Below, in pieces: positions 10,088 to 21,623 of a DNA stretch of 64,000 nucleotides. Positions within the stretch are counted from its first letter, which is position 1. Every line of letters begins with the position of its first letter. Under the pieces are notes generated by a model that had not been told where the DNA came from, ran no database searches, and saw only the letters and a program-made list of their open reading frames with translations. The translations under genes were made by a program, and so were the position numbers. The stretch comes from Flavobacteriales bacterium (GTDB taxonomy: Bacteria > Bacteroidota > Bacteroidia > Flavobacteriales > JASBRU01), in NCBI GenBank assembly GCA_030149285.1, contig JASBRU010000003.1:250001-314000 (forward strand). Reading direction: 5' to 3'.

Positions 10088-11286
10088 GAAATAGAACTGA
10101 TGATTTTGTTTATGATATCTACTGCTACTTCTTCTTTAGACTTTAACTCAAACTCTTCAATTTTATTGTTTTTGTCTATCAAAGTAACCTTGTTTGTATC
10201 ATGCTTAAAACCTGCTCCTTTATCATTTAAAGAGTTTAACACAATCATGTCTAGGTTTTTACGCGCAAGTTTACCTTTTGCATTTTCTAGCTCATTATCT
10301 GTTTCTAAAGCAAAACCAACCAAAAACTGTTGTTTCTTTAATTCGCCTAAACTCTTTAAAATATCTTTTGTAGGTTCTAGTTCAATATCTAATGAGGCAT
10401 CTTTTTTCTTAATCTTCTTATCTACCACATTTTTTGGTCTGTAATCTGATACTGCTGCAGATGCAATGGCTACATCTACATTCGCATAATGCTTATGTGC
10501 TGCATTGTACATTTGTTCTGCAGATGTAACTCTTATTAAATCAATATTTGGGTGTGATACAGACAAATGAGATGGTCCGGAAACTAAAATTACTTTAGCT
10601 CCATTTCTAGCCGCAGTTTCTGCAATACTATAACCCATTTTACCCGATGAATGATTACCTATAAAACGCACAGGATCAATTTTTTCATAAGTAGGGCCTG
10701 CGGTAATTAAAAAGGTTTTACCGGATAATGGAGAATTATTTCTAATATCGTCTTCAACAAAAGCAACAATCTCTTCCGGTTCTGCCATACGCCCCTCTCC
10801 TACCAATCCGCTTGCCAGCTCGCCAGAACCCGCAGGAATCATTTTATTACCGTAAGAAAGTAAGGTGTCAATATTAGCTTTGGTAGAACCATGCTTATAC
10901 ATATCTAAATCCATTGCCGGAGCAAAGTATACAGGGCATTTGGCAGATAAGTATGTAGCTAGTAATAAGTTATCAGAAGTACCATTTGCCATTTTAGACA
11001 TGGTATTTGCTGTAACGGGTGCAATAATAAATAAGTCTGCCCATAAACCAAGATCTACATGGTTGTTCCAAACCGCATTTTCATCCTCTTCATTAGTGAA
11101 TTGAGATAAAACCGGATTTTTAGACAGTGTTGAAAGTGTAAGTGGAGTAACAAAATCTTTTGCTTCTGGGGTTAAAACAACCTTTACTTCTGCGCCTGCT
11201 TTTACTAGTAAACGAACTAAAAAAGCAGATTTATATGCAGCAATACCGGCTGTTACCCCTAGCAATACTTTTTTTCCTTCAAGCAT
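10084..11286 (-). CDS. coaBC: Bifunctional phosphopantothenoylcysteine decarboxylase/phosphopantothenate-cysteine ligase
   Basis: Two consecutive steps of coenzyme A synthesis. The N-terminal flavoprotein CoaC half (about residues 1-180) starts GKKVLLGVTAGIAAYK. It has the active-site histidine region NNHVDLGLWADL and the PAMD segment APAMDLDMYKH. The CoaB half follows with FLITAGPTYEKIDPVRFIGN and HSSGKMGYSIAE. The 400-aa length is standard for the fusion. It lies two bases after rpoZ and overlaps the DUF4835 gene. Confidence 0.96.
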   Translation of the reverse strand: MLEGKKVLLGVTAGIAAYKSAFLVRLLVKAGAEVKVVLTPEAKDFVTPLTLSTLSKNPVLSQFTNEEDENAVWNNHVDLGLWADLFIIAPVTANTMSKMANGTSDNLLLATYLSAKCPVYFAPAMDLDMYKHGSTKANIDTLLSYGNKMIPAGSGELASGLVGEGRMAEPEEIVAFVEDDIRNNSPLSGKTFLITAGPTYEKIDPVRFIGNHSSGKMGYSIAETAARNGAKVILVSGPSHLSVSHPNIDLIRVTSAEQMYNAAHKHYANVDVAIASAAVSDYRPKNVVDKKIKKKDASLDIELEPTKDILKSLGELKKQQFLVGFALETDNELENAKGKLARKNLDMIVLNSLNDKGAGFKHDTNKVTLIDKNNKIEEFELKSKEEVAVDIINKIISSIS

Positions 11287-11288
11287 AC

Positions 11289-11621
11289 TTATTCAGCTGC
11301 TTTTTGCTCTTCCGGCTTACGGTGGTAAATTTTATCATTCAACCACTCGTTTACAGCAATAAGAGTTGGTTTAGGTAAGCGCTCGTAAAACTTAGAAACT
11401 TCTATTTGCTCTTTGTTTTCAAAGATTTCTTCTAAGCTCTCTGTATTAGATGCAAATTCTTCTAACTTCTCTAATAATTCTGCTTTTAAGTCAGAATTGA
11501 TTTGATCAGCACGTTTCGCTAAAATCGAAATCGTTTCGTAGATGTTGTCAGTTCCTTCAGTTAGTTTTTCACGGCTTAACGTTTCTGTTGAGCGTGAAGC
11601 TTCTGTTTTCTTGTAATCCAT
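11289..11621 (-). CDS. rpoZ: DNA-directed RNA polymerase omega subunit (Bacteroidota type)
   Basis: Small RNA polymerase assembly subunit that supports folding of beta-prime. The 110-aa protein contains the omega core TDNIYETISILAKRADQIN, followed by a clade-specific acidic stretch and the C-terminal segment WLNDKIYHRKPEE. Position between bamD and coaBC is the usual one in Flavobacteriia and supports the assignment. One base separates it from the bamD stop region, so the operon is tightly packed. Confidence 0.87.
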   Translation of the reverse strand: MDYKKTEASRSTETLSREKLTEGTDNIYETISILAKRADQINSDLKAELLEKLEEFASNTESLEEIFENKEQIEVSKFYERLPKPTLIAVNEWLNDKIYHRKPEEQKAAE

Positions 11622-11622
11622 T

Positions 11623-12441
11623 TTATGGTACCTGATTAGTAATTAAATTCATCTGATTATTAATGCGCTTCAGTAGCTTATTAGCTTCCTCTAGCTTTTG
11701 GCTTTCTGGAAACTCATTATAAAACTCTTGATACGCTATTTGCGCTTCTTCTAAGCGCTCTTGTTTTTTTACCTCTACACTATTTATAGCTATTTCATAA
11801 GCTGCGCGTAGTTTCAAAAACATAAGTTCTTCTCTGTATTCCGTATCCGGAAAATCATTCAATGTGTTCTCAAAAGACACCAATGCCGCCTGATAATAAC
11901 TTGTTTTGTAATACATCTTACCTGTTTCGTAAGACTTGCGTTCTAACTTATCTCTCAACTCCTGTATCAACTCATTACACTCAGTCAGTCTTTCACTATT
12001 TGGGTATCTGTTTACAAACAACTGCAACTCATCTATAGCTCTTTGTGTATTCGTTTGATCCAACTTATATACCGGAGACTCTAAGTAATAGCAGTAAGCT
12101 GCCATATATGCCATCTCTTCTCTATGCTTTCCTGCCTTAAAGGTATTGGTATAATTTTTAAAGTGGTATGCAGCTATTAAATAGTCGCCCATCCCATAGT
12201 TACAGTATGCATAATAGTAGTATACTTCCTCTGCTTTAGAGTTGCCACGGTACAATATAAGCAATTGATCGAACAACTGATAAGCCCGCACATAATCATC
12301 CTTCTCGTAATACTCAACGGCTGTGCTATATTTTAAATCAGCATTATTGCTTTTAAATGCTTTTTTAAAGTCGCTTGTACAAGCACTTAATAATAGCAAA
12401 GCTACAATCGGCACCATCAAAAATTTTGCTTTTCTAAACAT
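11623..12441 (-). CDS. bamD: Outer membrane protein assembly factor BamD
   Basis: Lipoprotein component of the BAM complex that inserts beta-barrel proteins. The signal sequence MFRKAKFLMVPIVALLLLSAC ends in a lipobox cysteine at about residue 21. TPR-like helical repeats follow, recognisable as AVEYYEKDDYVRAYQLFDQLL and YYKTSYYQAALVSFENTL. The 272-aa length fits. It is the first gene of the bamD-rpoZ-coaBC-DUF4835-recN-fabI run. A -7 box ends four bases before the ATG. Confidence 0.92.
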   Translation of the reverse strand: MFRKAKFLMVPIVALLLLSACTSDFKKAFKSNNADLKYSTAVEYYEKDDYVRAYQLFDQLLILYRGNSKAEEVYYYYAYCNYGMGDYLIAAYHFKNYTNTFKAGKHREEMAYMAAYCYYLESPVYKLDQTNTQRAIDELQLFVNRYPNSERLTECNELIQELRDKLERKSYETGKMYYKTSYYQAALVSFENTLNDFPDTEYREELMFLKLRAAYEIAINSVEVKKQERLEEAQIAYQEFYNEFPESQKLEEANKLLKRINNQMNLITNQVP

Positions 12442-12445
12442 CCTG

Positions 12446-12453
12446 CAAAAGTA
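12446..12453 (-). promoter_or_regulatory. bamD operon -7 box, probably giving a leaderless mRNA
   Basis: The minus strand reads TACTTTTG-CAGG-ATG. The box matches TAnnTTTG exactly and lies four bases from the start codon. No convincing -33 TTTG is seen. Confidence 0.5.
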
Positions 12454-12520
12454 TAATTTTTATAGAAATCTATTAGTATGAATTGCTAACGTATTTCAGC
12501 CCACAAAATTACATCTATTT

Positions 12521-13504
12521 TTACTGCTGATTAAATATACTTGCTATAATCTGAGCAGTATCATCGGGGTAATTTACTTTCACAGCTTTTCCACTTAGCA
12601 CCCATTGCTTTACATCCCTAATAGTAGTACTGTTTAAGGCAGTTGCATATGAGGCTCCTAACTCCTTTGCTCCTAAGGCATTACAGTATTGTTCGTACTG
12701 CCCTTTTATAGGAATTACAAACAGTTTTTTACCCATAAAAAGAGCTTCTGCAGGGGTTTCAAAACCTGCAGATGTAAGTACACCTGTACATGTAGTAAAA
12801 CTTTTTACAAAGGCAGTATTATCTACTGGGTGTACAGTGCAATTTTGCTTTTGGTACTTTTCTTTAGTCCGTTTAGAGAAAATATGCCACTCTGTTTCCG
12901 GTATTTGGCTTAATAAAGCAATTAACTTAGCATCATCATAAGCCGGTAAATAAACTGTGTAGTGGTTTAATTTTTCTGTCTTTGCCTCACGAATGGGTTT
13001 TCTGATAACAGGTTTATGGATAAAGGTATCAAACTCATCAAAATGAAAGCCAATTGGCCTTGTACAAGGCGCGTAGTGTTTTAATATTAGCTCCCCTATC
13101 CAGCTTTTCTTTTCGGGTCTGGGTGTTTTATTAGATAAAAATGAAGCCTGATGCCCCAAGCCAACTACTTCTTTCCCTTTTAGCTTGGCAGCCCAAGCCG
13201 TAATACTCTCAAAATCATTAATGATAACATCGTAATCCCTTACAGGGAAAGTAAAAACCTCTCTTAGTATTCTAAAAGGATTATTGGTAATAAGAGTTTT
13301 GAAATAGCTTATGCCGCCAGACTTATTGTATTCAAAGGTTAAGCCTTTGCTTTGGTATTTAATAGGATATCCTAAATCTACCTGAGATTTATTGCCGCTA
13401 ATAAAAATAGCTAAATCTCCGTATTGTTGTAAAAGAGGAATTATATCTCTGGCGCGTGATACGTGCCCGTTACCTGTTCCCTGTATTGCGTATAATACCT
13501 TCAT
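12521..13504 (-). CDS. MurG-like glycosyltransferase family protein
   Basis: The 327-aa protein begins KVLYAIQGTGNGHVSRARDI, a GT-B N-terminal loop (GxGHxxR) like that of MurG and the MJ1255-type putative glycosyltransferases. The C-terminal half has the nucleotide-sugar binding segment TSAGFETPAEALFMGKKLFVIP, which holds the conserved Glu of GT-B enzymes. Donor and acceptor are unknown. Its start overlaps the 3' end of the upstream metallophosphoesterase gene by 35 bases in a different frame. The two are therefore co-transcribed and may act in the same envelope glycolipid pathway (inference). Confidence 0.8.
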   Translation of the reverse strand: MKVLYAIQGTGNGHVSRARDIIPLLQQYGDLAIFISGNKSQVDLGYPIKYQSKGLTFEYNKSGGISYFKTLITNNPFRILREVFTFPVRDYDVIINDFESITAWAAKLKGKEVVGLGHQASFLSNKTPRPEKKSWIGELILKHYAPCTRPIGFHFDEFDTFIHKPVIRKPIREAKTEKLNHYTVYLPAYDDAKLIALLSQIPETEWHIFSKRTKEKYQKQNCTVHPVDNTAFVKSFTTCTGVLTSAGFETPAEALFMGKKLFVIPIKGQYEQYCNALGAKELGASYATALNSTTIRDVKQWVLSGKAVKVNYPDDTAQIIASIFNQQ

Positions 13505-14348
13505 AAATCAATGCCGGCTCCACCTCTATATTAGTTACCTTATTGATAAGGGTTTGTATATCTAATTGCTCTTCATAATCTTCAGGCTTAGGGCTCTTGT
13601 CTTGCCTCTCTTCTTTATGGGTATACATACTCCACTCACCTTTGTTGTACTCAAGTGCTGTAAGGTTTTCTATCCAATCACCTGAATTTAAATACATCAC
13701 AGAACCTTTGCGGTTTTTAATCTCTCGCATTTGTGGCTCATGTATATGTCCGCAAATTACAAAATCATACTTATTATCAATTGCCAATTCTGCAGCAGCT
13801 TCTTCAAAGTCCCCAATAAACTTCACTGCTTTTTTTACACTGCTCTTTACCTTTTTAGATAATGAGTATTTCTCTTTACCCATTTTTTCTAAACCCCAGT
13901 TTAATAAGCGATTCAGTAATATCAACCAATCGTAACCTATACCTCCTAGCTTTGCAACCCACTTGGCGTGATTAATAGAAGCATCAAATATATCGCCATG
14001 AAAAAACCAAGCTTTCTTACCATCAATCTTCAATACCAGCTTATCTAACAGGTGTAAATTACCTATTGAGAAATCTGAAAACCTACGTAAAGCCTCATCA
14101 TGATTACCTGTTAGGTAATACACTTTTGTCCCTTTAGAGGCCAAACTCATAATCTGCTTTAGTACTTTGATATGAGATTTGGGGAAATACCTTTTCCTAA
14201 ACTGCCAGATGTCTATAACATCTCCGTTGAGTATTAAAATTTTAGGTTCAATAGTTTTTAAGTAACTAACCAGCTCTTTTGCGTGACAACCGTAAGTACC
14301 TAGGTGAATATCTGACAGCACTACAATCTCTACTTGACGTTTTTCCAT
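13470..14348 (-). CDS. Metallophosphoesterase, UDP-2,3-diacylglucosamine diphosphatase-like
   Basis: Calcineurin-type phosphoesterase with all the metal-binding blocks: VVLSDIHLGTYG near residue 10, LNGDVIDIW near 40, LTGNHDEALRR near 81, HGDIFD, and CGHIHEPQMR near 203. The arrangement resembles LpxH, which cleaves UDP-2,3-diacylglucosamine in lipid A synthesis. At 292 aa it is longer than LpxH (about 240) because of the C-terminal extension. It could equally be a paralogue acting on another pyrophosphate. Paired with an overlapping glycosyltransferase gene. Confidence 0.8.
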   Translation of the reverse strand: MEKRQVEIVVLSDIHLGTYGCHAKELVSYLKTIEPKILILNGDVIDIWQFRKRYFPKSHIKVLKQIMSLASKGTKVYYLTGNHDEALRRFSDFSIGNLHLLDKLVLKIDGKKAWFFHGDIFDASINHAKWVAKLGGIGYDWLILLNRLLNWGLEKMGKEKYSLSKKVKSSVKKAVKFIGDFEEAAAELAIDNKYDFVICGHIHEPQMREIKNRKGSVMYLNSGDWIENLTALEYNKGEWSMYTHKEERQDKSPKPEDYEEQLDIQTLINKVTNIEVEPALIYEGIIRNTGNR

Positions 14349-14513
14349 TAATTGTTAAGCATTTTACTACTTAACAAAAATGAGTAAATGCCTTAACACT
14401 AAGGTTGCAATACTATTATGTATTTATTGTATTTACTGTTAGTAAATCTGTTGAAAGCAACATTTACTTAACATTAAATATATCAGCAACTTACAAACAA
14501 TTATAGGAAGTGA

Positions 14514-14795
14514 TTAAATCTTCTTTTCAAGCATAGAGTAAAACTCTTTCAACTCCTGCTTACGCTCTTTAGAAAGCCCATGCCACCTAATGCCCTGTAT
14601 AGCACCTTCTATTGCATACAGCATATTTAAGCAAGCACCGCTATTTTTTATTGTAGAGATTTTGATGATAGCATCTTCACTACCTAGTTCTTTTAGCTCA
14701 TCTAGGTTATGAACACCTACCTCATTTAATAAGTCATCAATTACTTTACCAATATTTACTACTTCGGTAAGTGAGCTGATAACGTCACTATTTAA
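14514..14795 (-). CDS. TfoX C-terminal-domain protein without a standard start codon
   Basis: Not in the ORF track. The minus-strand frame after a TAA at 14796-14798 is open for 93 codons and encodes a complete TfoX C-terminal-like domain: VVNIGKVIDDLL, LDELKELGSEDAI, NMLYAIEGAIQGIRWHGL and a closing LKEFYSMLEKKI. The frame is the same as that of dapA, whose TAA (14799-14801) is immediately followed by this second TAA. No in-frame ATG, GTG or TTG precedes the domain; the first ATG falls in its middle. An ATC at 14778-14780 is where close relatives might be expected to have the start. Either a rare start codon is used, the start was lost by mutation, or there is a sequencing error. TfoX-type domains are small HhH-like folds, and the role outside competence is unclear. 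Confidence 0.6.
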   Translation of the reverse strand, partial: LNSDVISSLTEVVNIGKVIDDLLNEVGVHNLDELKELGSEDAIIKISTIKNSGACLNMLYAIEGAIQGIRWHGLSKERKQELKEFYSMLEKKI

Positions 14796-14798
14796 TTA

Positions 14799-15672
14799 TT
14801 AAAGACTTTGCATCTCTTTTTGAATAGTAGCGTACAATTTATCTGATATGTTTACCAAAGGCAAACGCATTGTGTCGCCACAAACATCAAGTTCTTTTAA
14901 TACTGCCTTAATTCCGCCCGGGTTACCCTCTGCGAAAATCAAATCAGTCATTGTAGTTAATTTATAGTGCTTACGTTGCGCTTCAGAAAGCTCGCCCCTC
15001 AGTGCATGACGAACCATATCTGAGAATGTTCTTGGGAAACCCTCTCCTATTACAGAGATTACTCCGTCTCCACCACATAATACCATTGGTAAGGTAATCA
15101 TATCATCACCTGAGATTACTAAGAAATCATCCGGACGATTTTTAATTAACTCCATAGCCTGTACAATATCTCCTTTAGCTTCTTTAATCCCGATAATGTT
15201 CTCGAAATCATTTGCCAAACGAATTACCGTGCTTGGGTCCATATTAGAACTGGTTCTACCCGGTACATTGTATAAAATAATATCTACAGGACTGGCTTCA
15301 GAAACCGCCTTGAAATGCTGATAAATCCCTTCTTGTGTAGGCTTGTTATAGTATGGAGATACTGATAAAATGGCATCAATACCTGTAAAGTCAGTATTTT
15401 TTATTTGCTCTACTACAGCAGCAGTATTATTACCACCAAGACCTAGTACAACCGGTAACTCTCCATTATTTACATCTAAAATATGAGCAACCACCTTTTT
15501 CTTTTCTTCTGCATTTAGCGTAGCACTTTCGGCAGTTGTACCTAAAGCCACTAAATACTCTACACCACCCTCTGTTACGTGGTTTATTAAATTAGTCAAT
15601 CCATCATAGTCCACACTACCATCAGCATTAAATGGGGTTACTAGTGCTACTCCTGTTCCAACAAATTTTGTA

Positions 15673-15680
<8 letters not shown>
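14799..15680 (-). CDS. dapA: 4-hydroxy-tetrahydrodipicolinate synthase
   Basis: Condenses pyruvate with aspartate semialdehyde, the first committed step to diaminopimelate and lysine. The TIM-barrel features are visible: [17 protein letters not shown] at the N-terminus, [10 protein letters not shown], the catalytic Tyr in [11 protein letters not shown] near 137, and the Schiff-base Lys in IGIKEAKGD near 165. Length 293 aa is typical. Its start overlaps the end of the DUF6913-like gene by eight bases, tying it to the prmC-ligA operon. It ends in tandem TAATAA stops. Confidence 0.96.
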
Positions 15681-19078
<3,398 letters not shown>

Positions 19079-19102
19079 GCGTCTAAAGTACATCAAAAAA
19101 CG

Positions 19103-19110
19103 TAATTTTG
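19103..19110 (+). promoter_or_regulatory. ribD -7 box adjacent to a GTG start
   Basis: TAATTTTG is followed by CCGCC and then GTG AGT ATT CAT, the favoured ribD start at 19116. The short spacing implies a leaderless transcript. No TTTG is found at the -33 position. Confidence 0.45.
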
Positions 19111-19115
19111 CCGCC

Positions 19116-20159
19116 GTGAGTATTCATGAAAAATACATGCTTCGTTGTTTAGAACTCGCCCAAAACGGCTTAGGTTCTGTCGCTCCCAACCCTATGGTGG
19201 GTTCGGTAATTGTTTACAATGATGAAATAATTGGTGAGGGTTGGCATCAGCAATACGGACAAGCACATGCCGAAGTAAATGCGATTAACAGCGTTAAAGA
19301 CAAAAGCTTACTATCTAAAGCTACGCTATATGTGAGCTTAGAGCCTTGCGCACACCATGGAAAAACACCACCCTGTGCAGACTTGATAGTTGAAAACAAA
19401 ATACCAAACGTAGTGATTGCTTGTAAAGACAGTTATGCAGAAGTTGCGGGTAAGGGCATTGAAAAGCTAGAAAAAGCAGGTATTAATGTAACTCTAGGGG
19501 TATTAAAAGAAGAAGCGAAGCACTTAAATAGACGCTTTTTTACTTTTCACAAACATAAACGCCCTTATATTATATTGAAATGGGCTGAAACTAAAGATGG
19601 TTATATAGATATTAATAGAAATGCTGCTAGCGCTACGGGAGTCAACTGGATTACAGGCACACACACTAACACATTAGTACATAAATGGCGAAGCGAAGAA
19701 GCCGCTATACTGGTAGGCACTCGCACAGCTATTAACGACAATCCTAGCTTAACTACACGCAAGTGGCCGGGTAAAAACCCATTACGAATTGTTATTGACA
19801 AAGAGTTTAAGGTGAGTACAAAGAACAATTTGTACGACAACTCTACACCTACTTGGGTTGTAAACAACTTAAAAGACGAAACATCCGGCAATATTCACTT
19901 CAAAAAAATGGGGATGGGCGAAGCACTTATCCCGCAATTGATGAATGAACTATACAGAGCAGGTATGCAATCTATCATTATTGAAGGTGGTAAAACTGTA
20001 CTGGAGAACTTTATCAAATCAGGTTTATGGGATGAAGCCAGAGTATTGATTGGCAATAAATACTTTGAAGACGGACTAGAAGCACCCAAACTACACAAAA
20101 CACCTGCATCAACTACTGAGTTTGCTGGAGATACCATAACAATCTATTATAATAACTGA
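19116..20159 (+). CDS. ribD: Bifunctional riboflavin biosynthesis deaminase/reductase
   Basis: Deaminates and then reduces the pyrimidine intermediate of riboflavin synthesis. The deaminase half has the zinc ligands in HAEVNAI and EPCAHHGKTPPCADL. The reductase half begins near residue 145 with RPYIILKWAETKDGYI and contains WRSEEAAILVGTRTAINDNPSLT and IIEGGKTVLENF. The track begins at 19077, but GTG at 19116 (SIHEKYMLRCLELAQ) gives the usual N-terminus, 347 aa. It overlaps the next gene by one base (TGATG). Confidence 0.94.
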   Translation: MSIHEKYMLRCLELAQNGLGSVAPNPMVGSVIVYNDEIIGEGWHQQYGQAHAEVNAINSVKDKSLLSKATLYVSLEPCAHHGKTPPCADLIVENKIPNVVIACKDSYAEVAGKGIEKLEKAGINVTLGVLKEEAKHLNRRFFTFHKHKRPYIILKWAETKDGYIDINRNAASATGVNWITGTHTNTLVHKWRSEEAAILVGTRTAINDNPSLTTRKWPGKNPLRIVIDKEFKVSTKNNLYDNSTPTWVVNNLKDETSGNIHFKKMGMGEALIPQLMNELYRAGMQSIIIEGGKTVLENFIKSGLWDEARVLIGNKYFEDGLEAPKLHKTPASTTEFAGDTITIYYNN

Positions 20160-21013
20160 TGATATACTTAGCACTCAGTATAATCACATCAGCACTTATT
20201 TATGTGGTGTTTAAGCTATTTGAGCGCTTTCAAATAGACAACTTTCAGGCAATTGTAGCCAATTACTTTACAGCATCTACGCTTGGTTTTTTATTAACAG
20301 CTGGCGGACACAGTCCTCTTGAAGTTAATCAATACCCTTGGCTACCTAGCGTTATTATTCTTGGCTTTCTGTTTATTACCTTATTTAATGTAATGGCCTT
20401 AGTATCACAGAAAATAAGCATTTCTGTAGCATCTGTAGCCAATAAAATGTCGGTGGTTATTCCGGTAATAATGGCTGTCATCTTATTCGAAGACAGCATG
20501 AACTTCATTAAGGTAATAGGTATTATACTGGCATTAGTAGCCATTTACCTAACCACTGTACGGAAAGAGAAAACAAAAAAAGCCAACAACAAACATTTAT
20601 GGCTTCCGATTCTCCTATTTTTAGGTAGTGGCTTATTAGATAGCCTACTAAAATACAACCAACACCATTTAATAGCAGAAGGAGACTTAGGGTTCTTTAC
20701 CTCTTCAATATTCGGAGTAGCTGCCATAATGGGGACTATTATATTACTCTTCCGAAGAAGAAAGTTAAAGCTAAAAAACATTATTGGCGGTATAGCGCTT
20801 GGTATTCCAAACTTCGGTTCTATTTACTTTTTAATGCATACACTCAACATCAAAGGAATTGAGAGCTCTGCCATTTTCCCTATTAATAATATGGGTGTAG
20901 TGGGTTTGTCGGCCATATTTGCTTTAGTGTTATTCAGAGAAAAACTAAGCACAAAAAACACTATTGGTATTATTTTAGCTATTGTTGCAATAGGACTAAT
21001 TGCCTATGCCTGA
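20159..21013 (+). CDS. EamA/DMT-family transporter
   Basis: A 284-aa integral membrane protein with about ten predicted hydrophobic helices in two homologous halves. It starts MIYLALSIITSALIYVVFKLF, and each half ends in a segment of the type NTIGIILAIVAIGLIAY typical of the drug/metabolite transporter superfamily. The substrate cannot be read from sequence. The start codon overlaps the ribD stop, so a role in exporting or importing a riboflavin-pathway metabolite is possible but is only inference from position. Confidence 0.8.
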   Translation: MIYLALSIITSALIYVVFKLFERFQIDNFQAIVANYFTASTLGFLLTAGGHSPLEVNQYPWLPSVIILGFLFITLFNVMALVSQKISISVASVANKMSVVIPVIMAVILFEDSMNFIKVIGIILALVAIYLTTVRKEKTKKANNKHLWLPILLFLGSGLLDSLLKYNQHHLIAEGDLGFFTSSIFGVAAIMGTIILLFRRRKLKLKNIIGGIALGIPNFGSIYFLMHTLNIKGIESSAIFPINNMGVVGLSAIFALVLFREKLSTKNTIGIILAIVAIGLIAYA

Positions 21014-21617
21014 AATAAACGACACATACAAAACTATTTCCAAGCCTACAGAGGGGTTGTTTAAAGACAGAGGAAGTAAATTTATTGCTTACGCCTACCC
21101 TGTTAATAGTGAAGATGATATAAAAGAAGCCTTGGAAGCTGTAAAAAAAGAACATCATCAAGCCAGACATCATTGTTATGCTTATTACTTAGGCCCCAGA
21201 AGAGAATTATACAGAGCAAATGATGATGGAGAGCCCTCTAATTCTGCAGGAAAACCAATACTGGGTCAATTACAATCTTATGATGTTACCAACCTTATAG
21301 TAGTAGTTGTACGTTATTTTGGTGGAGTGAAGTTGGGTGTTGGCGGATTGATAAATGCTTACCGTTCTGCAGCTGCTGATGCTTTAGAGAAAGCCAAAAT
21401 TGTTGAGAAAACTATTAACGCTACATACAGAGTTGATTTTGCTTACGACAACACTAGCGAGGTGATGCGTGTTATTAATGAACTAAACCTAAATATTGTA
21501 AAGCAAGAGTTTGAAATTGCTTGTAAGCTCTGGTTTGAAGTAAGAGAAAGAGATGAAAAAAGAGCAACAGATGCTTTTGAAAAGCTAGAAAACTGTATTT
21601 TAGTAAAAGAAAAATAA
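21006..21617 (+). CDS. YigZ/IMPACT family protein
   Basis: The N-terminal UPF0029 domain carries the signature EHHQARHHCYAYYLGP, DDGEPSNSAGKPIL and VVVRYFGGVKLGVGGL, which is diagnostic for YigZ-type proteins. The C-terminal DUF1949-like half is shorter. The bacterial proteins have no firmly settled role, although IMPACT homologues in eukaryotes regulate translation. The track uses a TTG at 21000; I prefer ATG at 21006 (MPEINDTYKTI), giving 203 aa. The start lies within the last codons of the EamA gene. Confidence 0.88.
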   Translation: MPEINDTYKTISKPTEGLFKDRGSKFIAYAYPVNSEDDIKEALEAVKKEHHQARHHCYAYYLGPRRELYRANDDGEPSNSAGKPILGQLQSYDVTNLIVVVVRYFGGVKLGVGGLINAYRSAAADALEKAKIVEKTINATYRVDFAYDNTSEVMRVINELNLNIVKQEFEIACKLWFEVRERDEKRATDAFEKLENCILVKEK

Positions 21618-21623
21618 AACTAG

